DNA from: Sulfitobacter maritimus
Lineage (GTDB): Bacteria > Pseudomonadota > Alphaproteobacteria > Rhodobacterales > Rhodobacteraceae
Assembly: GCF_013346665.1 (NCBI RefSeq)
Contig: NZ_JABVBB010000038.1
Span: 527,164-591,163 of the forward strand
Reading direction: 5' to 3'
Length of the DNA stretch: 64,000 nucleotides
In this document: positions 26,871 to 36,129 of the stretch, piece after piece
Layout of the letters: each line of letters begins with the position of its first letter
Numbering within the stretch: the stretch's first letter is position 1
Translations under genes and position numbers: made by a program
The notes under the pieces: model-generated
The model's input: only the letters and a program-made list of their open reading frames with translations
The model's database searches: none
Told to the model about the DNA's origin: nothing

Positions 26871-28115
26871 ATGAATTTTCTCTTTGTGCACCAGAACATG
26901 CCGGGCCAATACCGCGAGCTCATTGAATGGCTGGCACAGGCCGGTGGACATCGTATCTACTTTCTGACCCAGCGCCGGGATGCTCCGAACTTGCCGGGTA
27001 TTGAGACACGCATCTACCGCCCGCATCACAGGCCCGAGCCCAGCGCCTATGGCCTGTCTAAAATCTGGGAGGAAGCCGCAGGCAATGGCTTTGGCGCGGT
27101 CAACGCAGCACGCCAGATTGAGGTAAAGGAGAACTTTCGCCCCGATATCATCATCGGCCATGTGGGCTGGGGGGAGCTTACCTTTTTTAAACAGCTTTGG
27201 GCAGACGTGCCGATCATTGGCTATTTCGAGTATTACTACAACATGACCGGCGGCACGGTCGGGTTTGACCCCGACGACCCCCCATCGGGCCATGCGCCCT
27301 ATCTGAACCACGCCCGCAATATCGTGCCTTTGGCAAATATTGAGACGGTCGATCTGGGTCAGTGCCCAACGGTCTGGCAGCGCGACCGGTTTCCGGAGAG
27401 CTTTCACCGCAAATTATACGTCACTCATGACGGGATTCGCACGGACCGGCTGCGGCCTGACCCGGAGGTGAGCTTGGGATTGGGGCGTCTGGCCAAACCG
27501 TTGACGCGCGATGATGAGGTCATCACCTATATCTCCCGCAACCTTGAGAAGACCCGCGGCTTTCATATCATGATGCGAGCCTTGCCGCGGATCATGCGTG
27601 AGCGGCCCAATGCACGGGTGGTGATCGTGGGCGGCAATGACGTGTCCTATGGCGGCAAGAGCAAACACCCCGGCGGGCTGCGCGGTGAAATGGCGGCCGA
27701 GGTCGGGCATGAGGTGGATTGGGACCGGGTGCATTTCATTGGCAAAGTGCCCTATCCTGACTTTCAGAAACTGGTTCAGCTGAGCCGCTGTCACATCTAT
27801 CTCACCATGCCCTTTGTGCTGTCGTGGTCTTTGCTAGAGGCGATGTCGATGGGGGCCACGATTGTCGCCGCCGATGTGGCGCCGGTGCGCGAGGCGATTT
27901 CCCATGGCAAGACCGGGATGCTGGTGGATTTCTTTGACCCCGATGCGCTGGCGGCACAGGTGGTTGATGTGCTGGCCAACCCAAAGGCCCATGCGCATCT
28001 TGGCCCCGCAGCGCGGGGCCATGTGGTGGCGAAATATGATTTCCTGACCCATTGCCTGCCGAAGCATCTGGCGCAGATCAACGCGTTGGTGCCTGAGGAG
28101 AAACGGATCCGCTAG
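26871..28115 (+). CDS. Glycosyltransferase, GT4-like
   Basis: A 414-residue cytosolic GT-B glycosyltransferase. ATG 26871 starts the first Rossmann strand directly (MNFLFVHQNMPGQYRELIEWL). The C-terminal domain has SRNLEKTRGFHIMMRALPRI, ARVVIVGG and the nucleotide-sugar site LLEAMSMGATIVAADVAPVREAI with the conserved Glu. It is at the left edge of the exopolysaccharide region and probably adds one sugar. Donor and acceptor cannot be told. A GC hairpin follows its stop. Confidence 0.88.
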   Translation: MNFLFVHQNMPGQYRELIEWLAQAGGHRIYFLTQRRDAPNLPGIETRIYRPHHRPEPSAYGLSKIWEEAAGNGFGAVNAARQIEVKENFRPDIIIGHVGWGELTFFKQLWADVPIIGYFEYYYNMTGGTVGFDPDDPPSGHAPYLNHARNIVPLANIETVDLGQCPTVWQRDRFPESFHRKLYVTHDGIRTDRLRPDPEVSLGLGRLAKPLTRDDEVITYISRNLEKTRGFHIMMRALPRIMRERPNARVVIVGGNDVSYGGKSKHPGGLRGEMAAEVGHEVDWDRVHFIGKVPYPDFQKLVQLSRCHIYLTMPFVLSWSLLEAMSMGATIVAADVAPVREAISHGKTGMLVDFFDPDALAAQVVDVLANPKAHAHLGPAARGHVVAKYDFLTHCLPKHLAQINALVPEEKRIR

Positions 28116-28117
28116 AC

Positions 28118-28136
28118 CGGCGCGGGGACTGCGCCG
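28118..28136. terminator. Hairpin between convergent glycosyltransferase and Wza-like genes
   Basis: CGGCGC-GGGGACT-GCGCCG lies 2 nt after the glycosyltransferase stop and 13 nt before the stop of the convergent gene. No T-run. Confidence 0.35.
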
Positions 28137-28149
28137 ATCTGGCTGGGGG

Positions 28150-29268
28150 TCAGTTGCCGAGGTTTCCTGCAGATCGGACCACGCCAAAGACCGAGCCGAC
28201 AAGACCCAGAATGGTGCGTGTGTCTGTCAGCGGGCTTTCTGTGGCCAGAACAAGATCGCCGGAATGAATCTGGAAATTGCGGGCTGAGAAAAGCCCGTCA
28301 GAGGTGGTCAGATCCAGCGTAAAGACCACCCGCGTCCGGCGCGGCCCGCGCACCCCGGCACTGACCGCGCTGGCGGGGTATTCACGCAGAATCAGAATGC
28401 CTTGAGGGTTGGCGCGGGAGTCGTTCACGCCGCCGATGATCGCCAAGGCATCCAGCGCCGAAACCTCGTCCCGGTTAAAGCGGAACTGCGCTTCTTTTCC
28501 CGCCGCGCCGAGCGACAGGAAGTAGCGGCGGTCTTCTTCGATGATCAGTTTGTCGCCGCCTTGCAGCCGGGTATCAAGATGCGGGTTTTCATAGAGCCGA
28601 TCGATTGACGTGGCGTAGATGTTCTGGCCACGCACCAGCTTGACCTGCGGGTTCTCAAGGCCGTTTCGAACTCCCCCGCCCGCAGAGATCGCCGCGAGAA
28701 CGGTATAGTTGTTGTCCGGCATCATCACACTGCCGGGCGCATTCACCCCACCAACGAGATCAACCGCGTTGCCGCGGCCTTCGGTCATTGCCAGTTGCAC
28801 CTGTGCCGATGGCACGATGGCTTCGAGCTGGCGTTGCAGCAGCAGACGCGCGGATTCAGGCGTGCGCCCGGAAACACGGATTTTGCCAACATAGGGCACG
28901 AAAATCGTACCAGATTCTGAAACCCGGATGCCTGCCAGATTGGCAACCCGTTCAGCAGGGGAGGTCAGCAGAGAATTTTCCCCACTGTCCCAAACCTGAA
29001 CATCCAGCCGGTCGCCGGGGCGGATGACCTGGGCGTTCGACCCTCGGCTCGCGCCGATCCAACCATGACGGCGGACCCCTGTCTGAGGCCATTGTGCGAC
29101 GCTGGGCAAAAAGGCGCGGGTGACGGGGTAAACGGCAATATCAGCCCCCGGCGCGGTTGCGTCCTGCGTGACCTCTTTTTCGATCGCAGCCCCCCGTGGC
29201 AGGGCACCGCAGGCTGCCAAAGACACCGCCAGCAGGGCCGACAGAAAGAGCTTGCTGATATGCTTCAT
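28150..29268 (-). CDS. Polysaccharide export lipoprotein, Wza-like
   Basis: Outer-membrane exporter of exo- or capsular polysaccharide. The 372-residue protein has a lipoprotein signal (SLAACGAL, Cys20), a Poly_export domain (GDRLDVQVWDSGENSLLTSP) and SLBB repeats (GRTPESARLLLQRQLEAIVPSAQVQLAM; VNAPGSVMMPDNNYTVLAAISAGGG). The C-terminal part includes a hydrophobic stretch (RTILGLVGSVFGVVRSAGN) that may form the membrane helix as in Wza. It is divergent from the epimerase, sugar transferase, CapD, YjbH and YjbF genes. No Wzc-type co-polymerase is in the window. Confidence 0.92.
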   Translation of the reverse strand: MKHISKLFLSALLAVSLAACGALPRGAAIEKEVTQDATAPGADIAVYPVTRAFLPSVAQWPQTGVRRHGWIGASRGSNAQVIRPGDRLDVQVWDSGENSLLTSPAERVANLAGIRVSESGTIFVPYVGKIRVSGRTPESARLLLQRQLEAIVPSAQVQLAMTEGRGNAVDLVGGVNAPGSVMMPDNNYTVLAAISAGGGVRNGLENPQVKLVRGQNIYATSIDRLYENPHLDTRLQGGDKLIIEEDRRYFLSLGAAGKEAQFRFNRDEVSALDALAIIGGVNDSRANPQGILILREYPASAVSAGVRGPRRTRVVFTLDLTTSDGLFSARNFQIHSGDLVLATESPLTDTRTILGLVGSVFGVVRSAGNLGN

Positions 29269-29341
29269 ATAACGCGTGACCGCTTTCTATGTTTTTCGAT
29301 GAACCGGGTGGTCCGCATCTGTATGCAGGAAGGCACCGGTA

Positions 29342-30277
29342 ATGGTAAAGGATGATATGAACCCCGCCCCCCAGAGTTCGATATGCAGCAGGATAGAGAC
29401 TAAGCCCATGACGTCAATCACTTCAAAGGAGATCAGACCGTCTGGCGGCGTGCTATTGCTGGGCGCGACGGGTCGGTTGGGAGGGATGCTGCGCCGCCAT
29501 TGGCCGCAAGCGGGAGACCTGCTATGCCAAAGCCGACGCGCAATGGCGGGTTTCGCGCAGTTTGATCTGCCACTGCCGGGGCAACCGCCATCTGACGCCG
29601 CGCTTCGGGCAGCCGAAGGGGTGCGGGCGATTATTTGCCTTTCGGGTGTGACGCCCGCCGCCGCCCGCAATGGCCAACCGATGAGCGATAATACCACGCT
29701 TGCCACTGCAGCGTTGGACTTGGCCCAAGCGGCCGGGGTGTCGCGGGTGCTTATTGCGTCCTCGGCGGCGGTATATGGTGCAGGCAAGGGCGCAATGTCC
29801 GAAACGCAGGCTGTGACGCCCCTGTCAGACTATGGCCGTGCCAAGCTGGCGATGGAGCAGGCCGTACTGGCCCGCGGGGCGGGTATCGCGCGTATTCTAC
29901 GGATTGGTAATGTGGCGGGCGCTGACGCGATCCTTGGCGGGTGGCGGCCCGGTATGGCGCTTGACCAATTTGCAGACGGGCGCACACCACGGCGCAGTTA
30001 TATCGGGCCGGTCACGCTGGCGCGGGTGATGCATGGGCTTTGCGGCAGTGCAGACTTGCCTGACGTGTTAAACATAGCCGCACCGGGGGTCGTTGAGATG
30101 GGGGCGCTGCTGGATGCGGCAGGGCTGGCATGGCAACCACGCCCTGCGGGGGCAGAGAGCATTGCTAAGGTGGAATTAGACACGAATGCGCTTGAACGCC
30201 TTGTGCCTTTTGCGCCAGAAAACACCAGCCCCGCCGGATTGGTCGGTGAGTGGCAGCAGGACAGACAAAATCCATGA
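29342..30277 (+). CDS. NAD-dependent epimerase/dehydratase
   Basis: An extended-SDR sugar-nucleotide epimerase or reductase of about 290-311 residues. The Rossmann motif is GATGRLGGM (near residue 41 from the longest start). The catalytic Ser is in LIASSAAVYGAG and the Tyr-x3-Lys pair in SDYGRAKLAME. The start is unclear: ATG 29342 is the longest, 29357 has AAAGGA close by, and 29408 is nearest the domain. It is the first gene of the rightward exopolysaccharide operon, followed 10 nt later by the sugar transferase. Confidence 0.82.
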   Translation: MVKDDMNPAPQSSICSRIETKPMTSITSKEIRPSGGVLLLGATGRLGGMLRRHWPQAGDLLCQSRRAMAGFAQFDLPLPGQPPSDAALRAAEGVRAIICLSGVTPAAARNGQPMSDNTTLATAALDLAQAAGVSRVLIASSAAVYGAGKGAMSETQAVTPLSDYGRAKLAMEQAVLARGAGIARILRIGNVAGADAILGGWRPGMALDQFADGRTPRRSYIGPVTLARVMHGLCGSADLPDVLNIAAPGVVEMGALLDAAGLAWQPRPAGAESIAKVELDTNALERLVPFAPENTSPAGLVGEWQQDRQNP

Positions 30278-30287
30278 GCTTTTCTGA

Positions 30288-30899
30288 ATGACGTGGCGCA
30301 AACGCCTTTTCGATCTGTTTTTCGCCAGCCTCCTGGTGATCATCCTCGGCCCCATTTTGCTGGGCCTGTTGGTCTGGTTGCTGTTCAAGGAAGGGCGTCC
30401 GCTGTTTCATGTGGCGGAACGGATGAAAACGCCGGATCAGAGCTTCAACCTTTGGAAACTGCGCACCATGACGGTTGTCGAGGGCGATCAGGGGGTCTCT
30501 GGCGGGAACAAACGCAGCCGGATCACCGAAACGGGCGCTTGGCTGCGCGCGCGGCGGTTGGATGAGTTTCCGCAACTGTGGAATATCCTGCGCGGCGATT
30601 TGAGCTTTGTCGGCCCACGCCCACCGCTGCGCGAATATGTCGAACGCTTCCCCGAGATCTACCAAGAGGTCCTTAAATCCCGACCGGGGGTGACTGGGCT
30701 TGCTACCATTCGGTTTCACAAACACGAAGACAGGCTGCTGTCCCGCTGTCAGACGCCCGAAGAAACCGACGATGTTTACTGCCGGGTCTGTGTGCCACGA
30801 AAAGCACGGCTTGACCTGATCTACCAGCGGCATCAAAGCACCTGCTACGACTTTGATCTGGTGTTTCAAACCATCGGTAATCTGTTCCGGCGCGGGTAG
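30288..30899 (+). CDS. Sugar-phosphate transferase initiating polysaccharide synthesis
   Basis: A 203-residue bacterial sugar transferase (WcaJ/PglC family). It moves a sugar phosphate from a UDP-sugar to undecaprenyl phosphate, starting the repeat unit. One N-terminal hydrophobic helix (RLFDLFFASLLVIILGPILLG) is probably re-entrant. The catalytic core has FNLWKLRTM, RLDEFPQLWNILRGDLSFVGPRPPL and the late SRPGVTGLAT. The short PglC-like form lacks the extra membrane helices of full WcaJ. CapD, which can supply UDP-sugars, is downstream. Confidence 0.92.
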   Translation: MTWRKRLFDLFFASLLVIILGPILLGLLVWLLFKEGRPLFHVAERMKTPDQSFNLWKLRTMTVVEGDQGVSGGNKRSRITETGAWLRARRLDEFPQLWNILRGDLSFVGPRPPLREYVERFPEIYQEVLKSRPGVTGLATIRFHKHEDRLLSRCQTPEETDDVYCRVCVPRKARLDLIYQRHQSTCYDFDLVFQTIGNLFRRG

Positions 30900-30918
30900 T
30901 TAAGTGAGTGGCTCTGTA

Positions 30919-31143
30919 ATGTCTGACAGGGCATTTGGCAGGGAATCCCGCCTAAGTAGTGGTTTTTCTGAACAGATCGTGGCATCGTGCCGCCTGTTGG
31001 GGAAAAAGTTAAGGATTCTAGCGGCGCATATCGCTAAAGCCCTTGCTCGTGATCCCGACGATATGCCAGAGCGCTGCCGGATCGTCCGGGCGCGTTTGGC
31101 GGCGTTTGGTCATATTGGACGCCACAGATCGTATGACAGATAG
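30919..31143 (+). CDS. Small basic hypothetical protein
   Basis: A possible 74-residue protein with many Arg/Lys (MSDRAFGRESRLSS..., ending GRHRSYDR). It fills the 257-bp gap between the sugar transferase and CapD and could begin at GTG 30904. No ribosome site stands out and I recognise no domain. It may be real given the gap, or it may be a chance frame. Confidence 0.3.
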   Translation: MSDRAFGRESRLSSGFSEQIVASCRLLGKKLRILAAHIAKALARDPDDMPERCRIVRARLAAFGHIGRHRSYDR

Positions 31144-31156
31144 CAGGAAATAGCGA

Positions 31157-33037
31157 ATGTTGAGCTTCGTTCAATCGCTGACCAAACAACAAAAACGCAT
31201 CATTATGCTGAGTTTTGACTCGGTGTTGCTCATCCTTGCGGTGGTCGCGGCTTTGGCACTGCGTGGGCTGCCCGCGGGATTTGCTGAATCGCTGTTCAGC
31301 TACCTGTCGATCTTGCCCTATCTACTGCTTGTCGGGGCGGGTGCGTCGATCTGGCTGGGTGTCTGCAGCATACAGTTGAACGCCTATGAGACCGCCGCCG
31401 TTGGTGCGACGGCGATATTAAGCGCGATTCTGGCGACCACGTCTTTTCTCACCTCATGGGTGCTGGGGCCGGACTACCCTTTTGGCTTGCACGTCATACT
31501 CGGCGCGTTTTTCTTTTCCTTCGTGGTCATTTCCCGCGCACTTTTGTTGCAAGTGGTGCTGATGATTTATCGCAAGGGGCCAACGCGGTGCCGGGTGTTG
31601 ATCTACGGCGCAGGCACCACCGGGACGCAACTGGTGTCGGCCCTGCGCGGCCATGAACAAATTGAGCCGATCGCCTTTGTCGATGATAACGTGGCGCTTC
31701 AAGGGCTTAGGGTGGCAAAGCTGCCGGTATATTCGCCCATGCGCGTGGCGGAACTGGTGGCGGAAAAACAGATCGACCGGGTGTTGCTCGCGGTGCCATC
31801 GCTGAGTGTACCCAAACAGGCGCAGATTGCCCGGCGGTTGGAAAAGATGCGGCTGGAGGTGCAAACCCTGCCGTCTTTCGCGCAGTTGATTGGTGAGGAA
31901 GCGCTGGTAGATAAGCTGGCCCCGGTGGCCCCGCGACGGTTCCTCAACCGCGATGAGGTGACTCATGCGAATGACCACGGCGCGGCCTATAGTGGCAAAG
32001 TGGTCTTCGTCTCCGGCGCGGGCGGGTCGATCGGGTCTGAGATTTCTCGTCAGGTGCTAGAGCAGCGCCCGACGAAACTGGTGCTGTTCGAGCTGAGCGA
32101 ACTCGCTCTTTACAACACAGACATGGAGATGCGGCAGTTGGCCGAAGGCTCCGGTATTGAGGTTGTCTCTGTCTTGGGGTCGGTAACCGACAGTCGGCAG
32201 TTGCGCAAAGTGCTGTCTCAACACAAGGTTAACGTGATCCTCCATGCGGCGGCCTATAAACACGTGCCATTGGTCGAGGCAAACCCGCTCTCGGGCTTGG
32301 TGAACAATGTCTTGGGCACCCAAGCGCTGGCCGAACAGGCCGCACGGGCGGGGGTGGAGCGCTTTATCCTCATCTCCACCGACAAGGCCGTGCGCCCGAC
32401 CAATATCATGGGCGGTTCCAAGCGTCTGGCCGAGCTTGTCCTGCAAGATATGGCGCGTAAATACGGCGGGCCGGATGGGGTAATCTTTTCAATGGTGCGC
32501 TTTGGCAATGTTCTGGGGTCCTCCGGCTCTGTGGTGCCTTTGTTCCAAGAGCAACTTAGCCGCGGCGGCCCCTTGACCGTGACGGATCGTGGCGTTGCTC
32601 GATACTTCATGACCGTGGAGGAGGCCGTGCAACTGGTATTGCAAGCGGGGGCACAGGCCGATGGGGGCGAAGTCTTTGTGCTCGATATGGGCAAGCCAGT
32701 GCCCATTCTGAAGCTGGCCCGGCAGGTGATCGAAACGGCAGGCTATACCGTACGCGATGAGGACAACCCCGACGGTGATATTGAGATCGCGATCACGGGT
32801 CTGCGCCCGGGCGAGAAGATGACCGAGGAGCTAACCCTCAGCGGAACCTTGATCGGCACACGGCACCCCAAGATTTTCTCAACCCGAGAGGAAGGGTTGA
32901 ACGAAGTGGAGATTGCCGTCGTCTTGCGCGATCTGCGCGAAGCGGTTGTGGCGAATGATGAAGAACTGGCCCGCGCTGTGGTCTATCGCTGGGTCGAAGG
33001 GTTTGAGGCCCCCGAAGCGATGCGCAAAAGCTCCTGA
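31157..33037 (+). CDS. Nucleoside-diphosphate-sugar dehydratase, CapD/WbpM type
   Basis: A 626-residue membrane dehydratase converting UDP-GlcNAc or a similar sugar to the 4-keto-6-deoxy form. About four N-terminal membrane helices (15-130), a CoA-binding-like Rossmann segment (IYGAGTTGTQL), and the catalytic SDR domain with GAGGSIGSEI and AAAYKHVPLVE. The catalytic triad is Ser-Met-Lys rather than Ser-Tyr-Lys (LISTDKAVRPTNIMGGSKR), as known for WbpM/FlaA1. AGGAAAT precedes the ATG. It would supply the sugar-nucleotide used by the upstream transferase. Confidence 0.93.
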   Translation: MLSFVQSLTKQQKRIIMLSFDSVLLILAVVAALALRGLPAGFAESLFSYLSILPYLLLVGAGASIWLGVCSIQLNAYETAAVGATAILSAILATTSFLTSWVLGPDYPFGLHVILGAFFFSFVVISRALLLQVVLMIYRKGPTRCRVLIYGAGTTGTQLVSALRGHEQIEPIAFVDDNVALQGLRVAKLPVYSPMRVAELVAEKQIDRVLLAVPSLSVPKQAQIARRLEKMRLEVQTLPSFAQLIGEEALVDKLAPVAPRRFLNRDEVTHANDHGAAYSGKVVFVSGAGGSIGSEISRQVLEQRPTKLVLFELSELALYNTDMEMRQLAEGSGIEVVSVLGSVTDSRQLRKVLSQHKVNVILHAAAYKHVPLVEANPLSGLVNNVLGTQALAEQAARAGVERFILISTDKAVRPTNIMGGSKRLAELVLQDMARKYGGPDGVIFSMVRFGNVLGSSGSVVPLFQEQLSRGGPLTVTDRGVARYFMTVEEAVQLVLQAGAQADGGEVFVLDMGKPVPILKLARQVIETAGYTVRDEDNPDGDIEIAITGLRPGEKMTEELTLSGTLIGTRHPKIFSTREEGLNEVEIAVVLRDLREAVVANDEELARAVVYRWVEGFEAPEAMRKSS

Positions 33038-33167
33038 GGCGCGCCGTCTGTCGCGTTATTGCCGCGCTTATTGATACAGGTCGCGCGGGGCGGGTATGAA
33101 GATTGATTTCTACCCACGGTCCGTGCCAAATCGGTCGGGCAAACGCAGGCAAGGGGCGATAGGGCGC

Positions 33168-35354
33168 ATGGGGACAGAACGAAAACTGCGGGACTGCGCT
33201 TGGTGGCCTGGCAAAGCGGCGCTCTGCGTTGCGGCGCTGGGGGCTGGCAGTGCAGATCAAGCAGCGGCTGAGACCGCCTATTCAATCTTCGACACGCCAG
33301 ACCGGCCCTCGCTGAACTTCTATGGCGCACCGGGGTTGGTGGACATGCCCACCGCCGAAGCCATGCCGGATGGACAATTTGCCATCGGCGTTTCGCATTT
33401 TGGCGGCATGACCCGCACTACGCTGTCTTTTCAGGCCACCCCGCGCCTGTCGGCGAGCTTTCGCTATGTCGGGATTCAAGACTGGAACGCGAACGGTTTT
33501 GAAACCTACCGCGACCGCAGTTTCGATCTGCGCTACCTGCTGAAGAAAGAGGATGGCTTCTGGCCCGCCGTCACCGTCGGCTTACAGGATTTCGCAGGCA
33601 CCGGGATTTATGCCGGAGAATATGTCGTCGCGACCAAGACCTTCGACAACAGCCCGCTGCCCGGCACGCTGAAGGTAACCGGCGGTCTCGGCTGGGGGCG
33701 GCTTGGCAGTTCGAATAGCATCGGCACGCCATTTGGCAGCGATCGTGGCAGCTTTACGGCCGGAGATACCGGGGGCGAGTTGTCTTTCGATCAATGGTTC
33801 CGCGGGCCTGTTGCACCCTTTGCCGGGGTTGAATGGCAGGTCAACGACCGCTGGGCGCTCAAGGCGGAATATAGCTCTGATGCCTATGTGGCCGAAGACA
33901 GCGGGCGCGATGTGTTTACCCGTAAATCGCAGGTCAACCTCGGGACGGAATATCAATACTCCCAAGGGCTTCGGCTGGGAGCCTATTATCTGTATGGCTC
34001 CGAAGTTGGGGTGAACTTCCAATACCAGTTCCACCCGCGTAACCCGGCAACGCCGCTGACGGTGACCCCAACCTTGCCGTTGAACGTACGCCCCAGCCGC
34101 GCGGCAGCCCCGCAAGCATGGGACACAGGCTGGGCGGCCAGCACGCAGAGTCAGATCAGCTACCGAGATGACTTGAAGTCAGTGTTGAGCGAAAGCGGTT
34201 TGGCCCTGGTCGCCTTGCAACTGTCACCGGCCAGCGGCGAGTTGCGGCTGCGCAATGACCGCTATCAAGCGCCTGCCGTGGCGGTGGGCCGTGCGGCGCG
34301 GGCGATGGCACAGGTTCTGCCTGCCTCGGTCGAGACTTTCCGCATCGTTCTGATGGAGGAAAATCTGGCGCAATCCGCGGTGACGGTCCGTCGCTCGGAC
34401 TTGGAAGCGTTGGAGTTTGACCCGATGGCCGCAGATGCGCTGCTGGCCGTTAGCGGTATCGGCGAAGCTGCGCCGCGCCTGCCCGGTGCGATGACGAATG
34501 CCGATCTCTATCCGGATTTCGCTTGGGCCATCGGCCCCTATGTTTCGCCGAGCTATTTTGACCCGACAGAGCCTGTACGTCTCGATTTCGGCGTTGAAGT
34601 CGCAGCAAGCTACCGTCCCGCGCCGGGTTGGACCATCGCAGGGAGCCTGCAACATCGGCTTGGGGGCAATGTGGGCGACGACCCCCGGACCAGCAATTCC
34701 AGACTGCCCAAAGTTCGGACCAATGGCAGCCTTTATGCCAACCAAGGTGAAACCGCGTTAAACACCGCCTATGTCAGCAAACGGTGGAAGGCGGGTAATG
34801 ACCTCTATGCGCGCGTGTCACTGGGCTATTTCGAACGGATGTTCGGCGGCGTGTCGGCAGAGCTTTTGTGGAAGCCGGTCACCAGCAACCTCGCCCTTGG
34901 GGTTGAGGCGAATTACGTCAAGCAGCGTGATTTTGACGGCGGGCTGGGGTTTCAGGATTACAGCGTGGCGACGGGCCATGTCTCGGCCTATTACGAGTTC
35001 GGCGGCGGCTATCACGGACAGTTGGATGTGGGCCGCTACCTCGCGGGGGATCTTGGAGCGACAGTCACCATCACGCGCGAGTTTGAGAATGGCTGGCGGG
35101 TTGGCGGATTCGCGACGCTTACCGATGTCTCTTCCGAAGAGTTTGGCGAAGGCTCCTTTGACAAGGGGATCAATCTGACGGTCCCGATAAACTGGTTCCT
35201 TGGCGAGCCGGACAAGCGCAGCGTGTCGGCCACCATACGTCCGATCCAGCGGGACGGTGGGGCGCGTCTGATGGCGCCGGGGCGTCTTTATGAAAGCGTG
35301 CGCAGCGGGCACCGCAATGCGCTGGAAGATCAATGGTCGAGGGTCTGGGAATGA
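33168..35354 (+). CDS. YjbH-domain outer-membrane polysaccharide protein
   Basis: A 728-residue YjbH-like protein, expected to be an outer-membrane beta-barrel for exopolysaccharide output. The early block SLNFYGAPGLVDMPTAEAMPDGQFAIG and repeated amphipathic beta strands support this. ATG 33168 is chosen because it starts a signal-like sequence (ending ADQAAA); a longer frame from 33096 would put 24 basic residues in front. Its stop overlaps the yjbF-like gene by 4 nt. In E. coli yjbEFGH is a stress-induced extracellular-polysaccharide operon; E and G are not seen here. Confidence 0.85.
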   Translation: MGTERKLRDCAWWPGKAALCVAALGAGSADQAAAETAYSIFDTPDRPSLNFYGAPGLVDMPTAEAMPDGQFAIGVSHFGGMTRTTLSFQATPRLSASFRYVGIQDWNANGFETYRDRSFDLRYLLKKEDGFWPAVTVGLQDFAGTGIYAGEYVVATKTFDNSPLPGTLKVTGGLGWGRLGSSNSIGTPFGSDRGSFTAGDTGGELSFDQWFRGPVAPFAGVEWQVNDRWALKAEYSSDAYVAEDSGRDVFTRKSQVNLGTEYQYSQGLRLGAYYLYGSEVGVNFQYQFHPRNPATPLTVTPTLPLNVRPSRAAAPQAWDTGWAASTQSQISYRDDLKSVLSESGLALVALQLSPASGELRLRNDRYQAPAVAVGRAARAMAQVLPASVETFRIVLMEENLAQSAVTVRRSDLEALEFDPMAADALLAVSGIGEAAPRLPGAMTNADLYPDFAWAIGPYVSPSYFDPTEPVRLDFGVEVAASYRPAPGWTIAGSLQHRLGGNVGDDPRTSNSRLPKVRTNGSLYANQGETALNTAYVSKRWKAGNDLYARVSLGYFERMFGGVSAELLWKPVTSNLALGVEANYVKQRDFDGGLGFQDYSVATGHVSAYYEFGGGYHGQLDVGRYLAGDLGATVTITREFENGWRVGGFATLTDVSSEEFGEGSFDKGINLTVPINWFLGEPDKRSVSATIRPIQRDGGARLMAPGRLYESVRSGHRNALEDQWSRVWE

Positions 35355-36049
35355 AGCATCTTGCAACAGGGTTGCTCCTGATCGCCAGCCTTGGCCTGAG
35401 CGCCTGCGCCACTGGCGGGCGTGAGTCGCAGCAAAGCCCGCTCTTTAGCGCGGGGACCGCACTGGCCAATTCGATCCGCAGCCGCGCGGCCACTGACGGC
35501 GCGCCCAAGGGGCGCATCGAAGTGACGCGGGAGCTGCTCGACAAAACACCGGGGGCGGTGTTGCAGGTCGTGCCCGACAACACGGGCTTGCAGGATTTCT
35601 TGCAACTGGTTGGGCGGCGCAATGATCCAACCCCCGGCACGGTTGAGGTCTGGCAATCGTCAGACAACGCGCAGATCATTCTGCGCGAGGGCGTGTTGGT
35701 CGGCACCAAGGGTTTGACAGGCGATATGCGCTCGGCCCAAGCCGCCACGACCATTGCCGGTTTTGACGGGCAGGGCGGCGGCGGTGAGCGGCTTATCACG
35801 CTGGCGCGGCTGGATGGCACGGCACAGACAGTGCCGTTTTCCTGCGATGTGACGCAACTGGGCCGTGAAGTCATCCAAATCGTCGATCAGCGTGTCACGA
35901 CGCATCATCTGCGCGAAGATTGCAGCTTTGGCGCTCAGCGTTTTACCAATGAGTATTGGGTCGAGGCCGTCAGTGGCAAGATGCGTCGTTCGCGCCAGTG
36001 GGCGGGTCCGTATTACGGCTATATGATGATTGATCGGCTTAAAGGCTGA
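35351..36049 (+). CDS. YjbF/GfcB-family lipoprotein
   Basis: A 232-residue outer-membrane lipoprotein of the YjbF/GfcB group, partner of YjbH. The signal peptide ends in lipobox LSAC (Cys17). The mature part has the family features RDD-like NDPTPGTVEVWQSSD and the conserved Trp/Tyr-rich C-terminus (RFTNEYWVEAVSGKMRRSRQWAGPYYGYM). ATG 35351 overlaps the YjbH stop. With the Wza-like and YjbH proteins it forms the envelope-export part of the cluster. Confidence 0.87.
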   Translation: MKHLATGLLLIASLGLSACATGGRESQQSPLFSAGTALANSIRSRAATDGAPKGRIEVTRELLDKTPGAVLQVVPDNTGLQDFLQLVGRRNDPTPGTVEVWQSSDNAQIILREGVLVGTKGLTGDMRSAQAATTIAGFDGQGGGGERLITLARLDGTAQTVPFSCDVTQLGREVIQIVDQRVTTHHLREDCSFGAQRFTNEYWVEAVSGKMRRSRQWAGPYYGYMMIDRLKG

Positions 36050-36129
36050 CCAAGTTCACGTGAAACAAATGCCGGAACGCAGGCGGTTGCGCCCTTGCGA
36101 TCAGCGGGCGTGCGGGTCAGTTTGGCGGC

